From Desulfobulbaceae bacterium (GTDB lineage Bacteria; Desulfobacterota; Desulfobulbia; Desulfobulbales; Desulfobulbaceae), in NCBI GenBank assembly GCA_024763055.1, contig JANTGH010000009.1, positions 1-47,850 of the forward strand: a stretch of DNA of 47,850 nucleotides, written 5' to 3'. A model generated the notes under the pieces. The model was not told the DNA's origin, ran no database searches, and saw only the letters and a program-made list of their open reading frames with translations. Positions 27,008-34,520 of the stretch are shown here, in pieces (the first letter of the stretch is position 1; each line of letters starts with the position of its first letter). The position numbers and the translations under genes are program-made.

Positions 27008-27206
27008 TATAATGATCCTCGATAAGTGATTCGATCTCTTTCAGTTGCTTTCGCGAATAACGATAGTTCTTCGCAAGCTCAATTTCTGGTTCCAACCAGA
27101 ACTTTGCCTCTGCACCACCCGATATGACATGCACATGCATCCGATCTTCTTCTCTTGAGAAGAAAAAAAATCTGTACCCATGCTCTTTGAATACTGTTGG
27201 ACTCAT
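26967..27206 (-). CDS. DUF4160-family small protein
   Basis: The 79-residue protein matches DUF4160: SPTVFKEHGYRFFFFSREEDRMHVHV, then AKFWLEPEIELAKNYRYSRKQLKEIESLIEDH. The HxHV segment is typical. It is the upstream partner of the overlapping DUF2442 gene. The pair lies between trpB and an insertion sequence, a position common for mobile small-gene modules. Biochemical activity is not known. Confidence 0.85.
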   Translation of the reverse strand: MSPTVFKEHGYRFFFFSREEDRMHVHVISGGAEAKFWLEPEIELAKNYRYSRKQLKEIESLIEDHYNELISAWQKYFIG

Positions 27207-27288
27207 AATCTTTTTGGGACAACGTACATTCTCAGGGACATGCGGGATTTACAACACTGAGATTTTGTCAAACGGGAGATTCTAAATC

Positions 27289-28875
27289 GGGTCTGTCCCG
27301 AATGGCGCTAGTTTATGGTTGTTGTCCGGTATCTGTTCCGGTGTTCTATTTCTTTCATTTCGTGCCTCGGTTTGGTTAGAAGTTGATAGGCTTTTGGACG
27401 TCTTTTCTTGCATCTTGGTTCGCTCCGACCAGGCCTTTGTGGAAGAGGTAAACCCGTCACAGCCCCATACAAATCATTAAGCAATTTGTTTCTTTCAGCT
27501 TTACTCAACCTGTCACCTTCAAACTGTGGACTCCAACTGCGAATTGCTTGCAAGCTACCCTTAAAACTGACTCGTCTTACATGTAAATCCGCCTTGTCTG
27601 CTGCCTCGTACATTAATCGACGAACACAGTTATAAGCGATGAAGTTCATAAGGATTTCTTTACGAATCATATCCGGTGATTGACAACGTAACACATCCAT
27701 TCCCATAGTTATTTTTATATCTCGAAAAAACAACTCTACATCCCACCGCTTCAGGTACAAACCAACTATTTCTTCGCTGGGGTATTTTACAGGATCAAGT
27801 AGTGTGGTTACGATATAAAACCCTTTTGTTCTGAATCCTGGTTGATCGACAATAACCTGAATCTGCCTCAGTGGCAGTTTTTCAGGAAGTTGCTCCATCG
27901 TTGCTCTTGAATAGGATAACTGGGGTGTATATTTAGGACGATCCCATTTGATCAGCAGGTCATTTGGCCCAAGAGCTTTCAGGCATTTAGACTTGCTGAC
28001 AGGTTTCCTTCGGGCAAGCGTGATGACACTATCAACCCCCTGTTCCTTCAACCTTACCATGTCGTAATAGCTACAGAATCCTTTGTCTCCAAGGAAAATG
28101 TCATCCGGCCTGAACGTCTTCCACTGCTTACGCAACAGCGGAAGTTCATGATTCTTTTTGTTGCCGATTGTATAACTGAGCAACGAACCACTTTCCAAAG
28201 AAAAACAAGCACATACTCGTGCAGACGGGAAACCGCATCCAGATTTCTGGGTTGCTGATTGCGGCCAGACTTCCTGATTGGCCGGTGTGTCAGGCATACT
28301 GAGTCCTGTTCCATCAACAACAATTACTCTGCGGTTGCGCAACAAACCGGTTTGAGTCGGACTGTCACCTTGTTCAGATGTGTATTGGAAAATATTCGTT
28401 AGGGTATTTTCAGCCAGTTTTTTTCTGGCTGTACAGTATGATGCTGTTGAAGATGAGGGAATCATAGTACCTCTGAGCGAAGCATAGGACTGAAGTTTCC
28501 TGACCACTTCTTTGCAGCCACCATCAGCGTCTATAACTTGACCTAAAAAAGCCCAGAATGTATTTTCTTTGGAGAACATACTTCTGCGACTCATGATTCC
28601 AGATATTTCGGGTTTAAGGTAGTCATCGGGAATAAAATGGCCGAAAATTTCTCCAATCTGTTTAAACGATTTTCGTTGTATAGAGGCAATTTTATCTGCA
28701 AAAATTTGTTGAGCAGAACGTCGTTTCCTCCCTCGAAATGGTCTGTAAAAACCGGGCAACATTGGCATGGGATTTGTTAAATTTTTCATGACTGAATTTA
28801 ACATTTTTCACCAATATTATCAGGTGGTTTTTAGCTAAAAAAACACCATAAACTAGCGCCATTCGGGTCTGTCCC
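27289..28875. mobile_element. Complete IS4/IS231-like insertion sequence with target duplication
   Basis: The element proper is 27300-28864 (1,565 bp), bounded by perfect 20-bp inverted repeats at 27300-27319 and 28845-28864 (outer end GAATGGCGCTAG). An 11-bp direct repeat GGGTCTGTCCC flanks it at 27289-27299 and 28865-28875. Its form GGG(N5)CCC matches the target preference known for IS231A. One transposase gene fills the element, and its stop codon lies inside the left repeat. No flanking gene is visibly broken. Confidence 0.93.
27308..28804 (-). CDS. IS4-family DDE transposase
   Basis: The 498-residue transposase is uninterrupted. The DDE acidic residues lie in VVDGTGLSMPDT and FLGDKGFCSY. 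The family-defining YREK box is YLKRWDVELFFRDIK (Y-x2-R-x3-E-x6-K). It would carry out cut-and-paste movement of the surrounding element. Length and box place it nearer IS231/IS4 subgroups than IS5. Met6 is an alternative start. An intact gene and perfect ends suggest recent activity. Confidence 0.95.
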   Translation of the reverse strand: MLNSVMKNLTNPMPMLPGFYRPFRGRKRRSAQQIFADKIASIQRKSFKQIGEIFGHFIPDDYLKPEISGIMSRRSMFSKENTFWAFLGQVIDADGGCKEVVRKLQSYASLRGTMIPSSSTASYCTARKKLAENTLTNIFQYTSEQGDSPTQTGLLRNRRVIVVDGTGLSMPDTPANQEVWPQSATQKSGCGFPSARVCACFSLESGSLLSYTIGNKKNHELPLLRKQWKTFRPDDIFLGDKGFCSYYDMVRLKEQGVDSVITLARRKPVSKSKCLKALGPNDLLIKWDRPKYTPQLSYSRATMEQLPEKLPLRQIQVIVDQPGFRTKGFYIVTTLLDPVKYPSEEIVGLYLKRWDVELFFRDIKITMGMDVLRCQSPDMIRKEILMNFIAYNCVRRLMYEAADKADLHVRRVSFKGSLQAIRSWSPQFEGDRLSKAERNKLLNDLYGAVTGLPLPQRPGRSEPRCKKRRPKAYQLLTKPRHEMKEIEHRNRYRTTTIN

Positions 28876-28905
28876 CTTTTCGTTACTTTCTTCATCTGCT
28901 TTTTC

Positions 28906-29157
28906 CTATTTCCTTGACAGTTCTGAGGGTATTCGCAATTCAATTTCATTTTGAAATTTCATTATGTCACCAGATCCATCAAGTTGCTCAAGAGTGTATG
29001 ACACTTCTGGATTCAGGGAATTAATTGAAATGACAGCACATTCTTTCCCCTTATATTTACCGGAAATAACAAGAACTGTGTCATTGATTACAAATTTTAT
29101 ATTTGCGCGTCGTTGACCAGAAAAAAATGCATCATTAAGTTCATTAGAGATAGTCAT
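28906..29157 (-). CDS. Small protein with KOW/SH3-like segment, unrecognised
   Basis: I start this at ATG 29157 (83 residues); a TTG at 29205 would add 16. Neither has a clear ribosome site. The core FVINDTVLVISGKYKGKECAV has the alternating pattern of a KOW/SH3-like barrel, followed by a polar beta-rich region and a lysine-ending tail. I do not recognise the family. It lies 30 bases beyond the right target duplication of the insertion sequence and is intact. Confidence 0.5.
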   Translation of the reverse strand: MTISNELNDAFFSGQRRANIKFVINDTVLVISGKYKGKECAVISINSLNPEVSYTLEQLDGSGDIMKFQNEIELRIPSELSRK

Positions 29158-29241
29158 ATTGTTTGGAGCGTAACGCTCAATCACACAAAATTCCGTTATA
29201 TCCAAAAATACAAAACCCAGGGTTGTCCGTACTGTCTTCCG

Positions 29242-30837
29242 TCATCTGTCCTCTGTCATCTGATACCGGCACGCCCTTGCAAAATCTTCAGGGAAATGAC
29301 CGGATATAAAGCGTAGTTGCGCCTCGGAAAAAGCGCCCATGGACCAGGGCAGCTTGGGCAGGAACGCATAGAGGAGCCGCTGACCGTTCCGTACCCCGAT
29401 CCGCTTGGGGTATTCAATAGAGGTCACCATTTTGGCGCCCATGGCCGCATAAATGTGCTGAACCCGAAGAATAGCCGCATCAATGGCCGCCCGCACCCGG
29501 CTGTCGGCCTCAAGGATATTACCCACGGGAATTCCGCCCTCATCGGCAATCACCATAATCTGTAATTCCCACTGCGATACCTGGGCCTTGGGCACAAATA
29601 ATACAACATGTTCATCTTCATAGACAATCAGGCTTGCCGGAAAATCACGCCCGTCCATGCGCTGATTTTTTTTAAGTGCTGTTAGATAATCAATAAAAAA
29701 ATCGCGGTCATAGTGATTTTTATATCGTTCAACAATATCGGCCACCTGGTCGCCGCAGCCAAAAGCGGCCATCTCGCCGCCATCCAGCGTGGCAACAGTT
29801 TCCGGCACCATGGCATATTGCTGATGGATCATCTGGTGCGAGGCATGCAACCTATAGCCGGATCCTGAAAAATCATAGCCGAAATTCCAGCCCCACAGGG
29901 TTGCCGGATGGACCGGGTCGGAAGCATTTTTCATGGCGGCAATAATCCGCCGGCGAAGCTGTTCCAGCTCATCACCGCTCATTGTCTTTTCCCGTGCGTC
30001 AACAACAATGCCAAGCTGTTCCGCCAGGGTCGCATAACTGCGCTGATAATAAAGATGCCGCAGTCCCCGCATATCGGTTTTATTGAGATCCGAAGTTTGG
30101 TAACGGATGGCATCCTCGGCCATGTTGGCGGCAAAATGGCCCCAGGGAATATAGGAGTTACGACGAAGATATTCATACACATGGGTTGCGTCCTTTCGAA
30201 AATCACCGACAATCTCGCTTGTCCCCTGGATGCCCGGCCGCAAGACCATGACCTCTTTGTAGACATCGGGCAGGTATGGATTATTGGCCACGGTTTCAAA
30301 GAGCTCAAAATCATCAATATCCGCCCGAGCGGCCCCTTCTTTTTGCAAAAAACTCAGCCCGGTCGGTTGGTCGTCATCGTCATGGATAAACCGGCAGCAG
30401 TTTTCCGCAAGCAGAACCAATTCATCCGCATCCGTTGAATTTGCCGCCAAATCATAGAGAAGAGGCTTAGGTAAATCGGAAACAATCTGTTTGATCCGGC
30501 CGGGAGAAAGATGCTCCGCAAGTACTTTACTCAGACTACACTCTTTGCGGGGGGCAATGGAGATCAAATGCGGATTCTCGGCCCGGGCCCCGGCCCAGCC
30601 GGAATCAATATAGGTGGCGCCGCGAAACGGCAAAGGATTGACAATTTCATAGATCCAGCGGGCTCCCTCTTCCACCACCCTGCCGGACGGAAAATTACGC
30701 GCGTTGTCATGGACGCTGCCGTCACTCAACCGGCCTAATGCATTACTATCCGTTTGACCGCGAAAATTCGCCACCGTATATGAGGGTTTATGCACGCCGA
30801 TGCGAAACCCCTCAGGTGTAACTGAACTGTTGAACAT
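29242..30837 (-). CDS. Large conserved-looking protein, tentative HIT/GalT-like fold
   Basis: The ATG at 30837 gives 531 residues. The frame continues upstream only through repeat DNA, so the longer version is rejected. Two parts suggest the HIT/galactose-1-phosphate-uridylyltransferase superfamily: a His-rich segment GYRLHASHQMIHQQYAMVP near residues 345-363, preceded by LWGWNFGYDF, and a later strand set SLIVYEDEHVVLFVPKAQVSQWELQIMV that resembles the second repeat of such enzymes. The canonical HxHxQ triad is not exact, so the function is left open. The ribosome site is weak. A small transposon-like repeat ends 10 bases before the start. Confidence 0.75.
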   Translation of the reverse strand: MFNSSVTPEGFRIGVHKPSYTVANFRGQTDSNALGRLSDGSVHDNARNFPSGRVVEEGARWIYEIVNPLPFRGATYIDSGWAGARAENPHLISIAPRKECSLSKVLAEHLSPGRIKQIVSDLPKPLLYDLAANSTDADELVLLAENCCRFIHDDDDQPTGLSFLQKEGAARADIDDFELFETVANNPYLPDVYKEVMVLRPGIQGTSEIVGDFRKDATHVYEYLRRNSYIPWGHFAANMAEDAIRYQTSDLNKTDMRGLRHLYYQRSYATLAEQLGIVVDAREKTMSGDELEQLRRRIIAAMKNASDPVHPATLWGWNFGYDFSGSGYRLHASHQMIHQQYAMVPETVATLDGGEMAAFGCGDQVADIVERYKNHYDRDFFIDYLTALKKNQRMDGRDFPASLIVYEDEHVVLFVPKAQVSQWELQIMVIADEGGIPVGNILEADSRVRAAIDAAILRVQHIYAAMGAKMVTSIEYPKRIGVRNGQRLLYAFLPKLPWSMGAFSEAQLRFISGHFPEDFARACRYQMTEDR

Positions 30838-31173
30838 AATAATACTTTGATGGCGTCGTAAAAACTTTGATCGACTGCGTCGTGTGTGTCGGGATGATTC
30901 AAGACATACTACCTGTCTAATCGTGACCCATCCCGACACACTACTCCTTGTACACCTGCGTTTTGTACTTAGCCATCTTTGAGTAAGTTGTGACGTTTAC
31001 GGGTTCATCATGCTTTCACTATTTGAAAAATTACCGCATGAAAAAAACCGATGAAAAAACAAATATAAAAAAAACGTTTGATTCCCAACCTCATTTTTGT
31101 GCATAATAGACTAAACAATCAGATAATTCATCCTCATTTTATGAGGACTCGCGATCTCAGGTCATGCTGTTTA
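30838..31173. other. Divergent intergenic region containing a repeat element
   Basis: These 336 bases separate two divergent genes, and about half is the element at 30847-31010. Promoters for both genes must lie here or inside the repeat. No convincing -35/-10 pair was identified. Confidence 0.5.
30847..31010. repeat. MITE-like dispersed repeat, copy 2
   Basis: The element starts TTGATGGCGTCGTAAAAA and ends GTTTACGGGTTCATCA, which are imperfect inverted ends (TGATG....CGTAAA). It contains an internal inverted repeat (GTGTGTCGGGATG against CATCCCGACACAC, about 30884-30942). The part 30880-31009 is about 80 percent identical to bases 1-130 of the window. It encodes nothing plausible. Size and ends suit a non-autonomous element. 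Confidence 0.75.
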
Positions 31174-32301
31174 ATGAAAAATAATAACCAGGAAAAAAAC
31201 GGCCGGTCCACCGGATTTCCAAAAGAATCCTTCCGGATTTGTGAAAGCCGCCACTGTCCCCTGTTCAGGTATGGTGACACGTTTACCGTATCCGGCATAG
31301 CGCTGGCTATGGAAAGTGGAGGTGACCACTCCTTTATCAATACCACGGTCGTTCATTCACCCCGCAACCGGGAACAATGCAAGATTCTTTACGGGGATCT
31401 GACAAAAATAATTATCGAATATGAACGTGCCGACCAGATACCGGACTGTCTTATTTCCTGCAGCGGCTGCACCGGATCTATTCGGCTGGAACATTTCCAG
31501 GGCCTGCGGGCCGACGCCGAAAATCCCGATGATGAAGCCAACAGGATCAGCAGTATTGTTCACCTGCTCAGCAATTTTTCATTTTTCCGCAGCATAGACA
31601 AGAACAACCTGAATGCCGTCATCAAGAATTTTAATCTGCTTCAAATAGAGAAAAATCAAATCATCATCAGGAAAGGCGACCCGGGCGGGAATTTTTACAT
31701 TGTTGTGTCCGGCCGGGTCGAAATACTTAATGATGCCGGCATTCCCATATCCACACTGAAAGAAGGCGAAGTCTTTGGCGAAATGAGCCTGATCTGCGAT
31801 GAAAATGCGGGTGCCACGGTCCAGGCCCGAGAACAATCCGAGGTACTCTATATTGAGCATAAACAGTTTAAAAAAATCCTGCAGAAATACCCGTCTCTCC
31901 ATCAGTACTTTACCCGTCTGCTCGCCAAGCGGTTAACCGATTCCAACAAAATGCGGTCGGATGATTATGCATCCGGCATGATCGGTAAACTTGAAGAAAT
32001 TCCCGCAGAGGCCCTGTTTCAAACCCTGAACATGAATACGAAGACCGGCATTCTCACCATTACCCAGTTGCAGCAGGGCACAGCCCGTTTCTCCCTGCGC
32101 CAGGGGGCCTTGATAAAAGCCAGCTACGGCGGCATCAAAGGGGAAGGCGCTTTTTATGCCGTGTTACGGGAAAAAACAGGGCGCTTCAAATTCACTCCCG
32201 GGCTGCCGCCGGAAGATTTTGACGTTCCGGAAATCGGCTACTTCATGAAACTTCTCATGGAAGGCATGCAACGGATTGACGAGCATGTGGCCGTCAATTA
32301 A
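31174..32301 (+). CDS. Cyclic-nucleotide-binding plus PATAN (DUF4388) regulator
   Basis: The ATG at 31174 gives 375 residues; ATG 31141 is possible. Residues 15-115 are Cys-rich (CESRHCPLFRYGDTF, CLISCSGC) and may bind a metal; the GDTF.V segment recalls the small TIGR04076-type domain, tentatively. Residues 133-245 are a Crp-type nucleotide-binding beta-roll (IIRKGDPGGNFYIVVSGRVEIL, GEVFGEMSLICDE). Residues 270-345 resemble DUF4388/PATAN (LNMNTKTGILTI, ARFSLRQGALIKASYGG). There is no DNA-binding helix-turn-helix, so it is more likely a signalling adaptor than a transcription factor. Confidence 0.88.
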   Translation: MKNNNQEKNGRSTGFPKESFRICESRHCPLFRYGDTFTVSGIALAMESGGDHSFINTTVVHSPRNREQCKILYGDLTKIIIEYERADQIPDCLISCSGCTGSIRLEHFQGLRADAENPDDEANRISSIVHLLSNFSFFRSIDKNNLNAVIKNFNLLQIEKNQIIIRKGDPGGNFYIVVSGRVEILNDAGIPISTLKEGEVFGEMSLICDENAGATVQAREQSEVLYIEHKQFKKILQKYPSLHQYFTRLLAKRLTDSNKMRSDDYASGMIGKLEEIPAEALFQTLNMNTKTGILTITQLQQGTARFSLRQGALIKASYGGIKGEGAFYAVLREKTGRFKFTPGLPPEDFDVPEIGYFMKLLMEGMQRIDEHVAVN

Positions 32302-32324
32302 AGGCTGAAGGAATCCCTGAAGAT

Positions 32325-33290
32325 TCAACGCGTAAGCAAGGCCAGCAGCCTGCCGATATTCCGTCGCTCAAACCGGTGCAGACCCGCTTTTCGGGCAACT
32401 CGCATTGCCTGTTCAAATTCCCGGGATTCCAGACAACGGTTGATTTCCGGATAGTCATCAGCCCTGTGACCGGGATGATACTGATCCATCACATTGACAA
32501 AGGTTTCCGGTGAAATTTTTTCAGCAAGAAACCGCATGATTGCTCCGGTTTCCTCCGCCATTCCCGGCATCACCAGATGTCTGACCACAAGTCCCCTGAC
32601 AGCCTGGCCCCGCTCGTCACAGAGTAGATCGCCTGCCTGCCGGTGCATCTCGGCAACAGCAGCCCGCATGACTGACGGATAATCTTTTGCCTGCAGATAA
32701 CGGGCCGCCTTATCCTCTGAGTAAACCTTGCAATCAGGCATATAAATCTGAATTATGCCATCGAGCAGACGCAGGGTTTTCACACGGTCATAGCTGCTGG
32801 TATTGTAGACCAGGGGAATATGTAATCCCAGGGAAACCGCCTCCTGCAGGGCGGCCAGGATCTGCGGCACCACATGGGAAGGCGTGACCAGATTGATATT
32901 GGCGCAACCCTGCTCCTGCAGCTGAAGCATAATCGCGGCAAGCTCCCTGCTCGTAAGCTCATCCCCCTGAACGGAGCCGTTTTTCTGCGCCATGCTGATA
33001 TCAAAATTCTGGCAAAATACGCATTGCAGATTGCAGCCGGAAAAAAATATCGCCCCCGAACCTTTTTTGCCAACCAGGGCCGCTTCTTCTCCAAAATGAG
33101 GCCCATGGGAAAAGACTCTTGCCCTAAAACCAATTCCGCAAAAACCAACCTGCCCTGCCAGCCGATTCACCCCGCACTTGCGAGGACAGAGTTGACAATG
33201 CTCAAGATGCGAAGCGGCCTGTTCAGCTCTCTCACCTATCAGTCCGAGGTCATGCATGCCGATATTGTCTTGTTTTTTTCTTTTTCCCAT
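32325..33290 (-). CDS. PflA-like radical SAM protein (COG1313 type)
   Basis: The 321-residue protein (ATG 33290) has an N-terminal Cys motif CQLCPRKCGVNR and the radical SAM motif SGCNLQCVFCQN (CxxxCxxC), which binds a 4Fe-4S cluster and S-adenosylmethionine. Downstream LVTPSHVVPQI and NTSSYDRVKTL are typical of the group annotated as putative pyruvate-formate-lyase activators. The real substrate is unknown. A TTG at 33317 preceded by AAGGA is an alternative start. It converges on the PATAN gene, 23 bases apart. Confidence 0.9.
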   Translation of the reverse strand: MGKRKKQDNIGMHDLGLIGERAEQAASHLEHCQLCPRKCGVNRLAGQVGFCGIGFRARVFSHGPHFGEEAALVGKKGSGAIFFSGCNLQCVFCQNFDISMAQKNGSVQGDELTSRELAAIMLQLQEQGCANINLVTPSHVVPQILAALQEAVSLGLHIPLVYNTSSYDRVKTLRLLDGIIQIYMPDCKVYSEDKAARYLQAKDYPSVMRAAVAEMHRQAGDLLCDERGQAVRGLVVRHLVMPGMAEETGAIMRFLAEKISPETFVNVMDQYHPGHRADDYPEINRCLESREFEQAMRVARKAGLHRFERRNIGRLLALLTR

Positions 33291-33438
33291 TGTGTTCTTT
33301 TTGTGAAAGCAATACAATCAGGCGTCCTTAACTGTAAGGAAACTTGAAGTGAGTACCGGTCAATGCTTTATTTACGCATCACTACCGGTGACAGCAGGAA
33401 GTATTCAAATAATTTTTTCATAGAAAGAGGACAATATC

Positions 33439-34089
33439 ATGTCATGGTTTGTGCAAACCTGTTCATCCTCTGTTGGCAAAAAATATATCATGGCCCTAAC
33501 CGGTTTCATGCTGGGCGGCTTTTTGCTTGTCCATGCCGCCGGCAACACCTCAATATTCTGGGGCCGACATGCCTTTAACAGTTATGCCGAGCACCTGCAC
33601 TCCCTCGGTTTCCTGATCACTATTGCGGAGCTGGTCCTTCTCACCATCTTCCTTCTCCATATTATTACAGGTATCAGCCTGTTTCTGCAAAACCTCGGCG
33701 CCCGTGACAGTCGATACGCCGTGCAGAAATCTGCCGGCGGACGGACCTGGGGCTCCCGCACCATGCCCTATACCGGTCTGGCTATTCTTGCCTTTATCCT
33801 GATGCACCTGATCAACTTTCACTTCGTGGACCATCACCAGCCCATTGCCGACATTGTCAAGCCTGTGCTGTCCAATCCTCTGTACTCCCTGTTTTACGGC
33901 ACGGCCATGTTCGTACTTGGTTTGCATGTCAGCCATGGATTCTGGTCGATTTTCCAGAGCCTTGGCATCAACCATCCAAAATATAACAGCCTCCTCAGAT
34001 GCATAAGCTGGATCGGATGTATTCTTATTGCCGGAATATTCATTGCCATTGTCCTGCTCCTGCTCTTTTCCAGCTCACAGCTTGCCTGA
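33439..34089 (+). CDS. sdhC: Succinate dehydrogenase/fumarate reductase cytochrome b subunit
   Basis: This 216-residue membrane anchor has five hydrophobic helices and several His in membrane positions (VHAAG, EHLHSLG, LLHIITG, MHLINFHF, LHVSHGFW). This is the arrangement of the single-subunit dihaem cytochrome b of type-B succinate:quinone oxidoreductases. It anchors SdhAB and exchanges electrons with menaquinone. AGAAAGAGG lies about eight bases before the ATG. It heads the sdh unit, and a glyoxalase-fold gene follows after seven bases. Confidence 0.95.
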   Translation: MSWFVQTCSSSVGKKYIMALTGFMLGGFLLVHAAGNTSIFWGRHAFNSYAEHLHSLGFLITIAELVLLTIFLLHIITGISLFLQNLGARDSRYAVQKSAGGRTWGSRTMPYTGLAILAFILMHLINFHFVDHHQPIADIVKPVLSNPLYSLFYGTAMFVLGLHVSHGFWSIFQSLGINHPKYNSLLRCISWIGCILIAGIFIAIVLLLLFSSSQLA

Positions 34090-34096
34090 CAGGATT

Positions 34097-34498
34097 ATGA
34101 AAATCATTGCCATGGACCATCTGGTGCTGACCGTGCGCGACCTGGAAAAGACCTGTGCCTTTTATACCAAAACCCTGGGCATGGAACATCGGATAAGTGG
34201 TGCTGCCCGGCATTCCCTGCACTTTGGCAAGAGTGCAAAGATAAACCTGCATCAACAGGGAAACGAATTTCAGCCCCATGCCATGGCTCCAACTCCTGGC
34301 TCGGCTGACCTCTGCTTTATAACCGAGGTCCCGATCGAACAGGTTATAGCTCATCTGCGGCAACTTCATGTCGAGTTGATCGAAGGTCCGGTCGAACGGA
34401 CCGGAGCCACAGGCGATCTGCTTTCAATATATTTTCGAGATCCGGACGGCAATCTTCTTGAGATCGCAAACGTTCTAACACAGTTCTCAACAACATAA
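34097..34498 (+). CDS. VOC/glyoxalase-superfamily protein
   Basis: ATG 34097 gives 133 residues; frame open further upstream lies inside sdhC and is ignored. The sequence [24 protein letters not shown] and the end [14 protein letters not shown] are the classic vicinal-oxygen-chelate pattern with metal ligands His7 and the Glu of LLEIAN. Members act as lyases, dioxygenases or resistance proteins; the substrate is unknown. It lies between sdhC and sdhA with gaps of 7 and 22 bases, so it is in the sdh transcript, an uncommon arrangement. Confidence 0.92.
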   Translation: MKIIAMDHLVLTVRDLEKTCAFYTKTLGMEHRISGAARHSLHFGKSAKINLHQQGNEFQPHAMAPTPGSADLCFITEVPIEQVIAHLRQLHVELIEGPVERTGATGDLLSIYFRDPDGNLLEIANVLTQFSTT

Positions 34499-34520
34499 AA
34501 AATTACAAAAAATACAGAAA

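Noticed and set aside
27289-27320. GGGTCTGTCCC as part of the insertion-sequence terminal repeat
   Set aside because: In inverted orientation the five central bases differ between ends, while as direct repeats they match 11 of 11, so a target duplication explains them better.
30838-30939. N-terminal extension of the large unrecognised gene
   Set aside because: The added residues are encoded by the dispersed repeat and are Arg/Ser-rich; ATG 30837 fits better.
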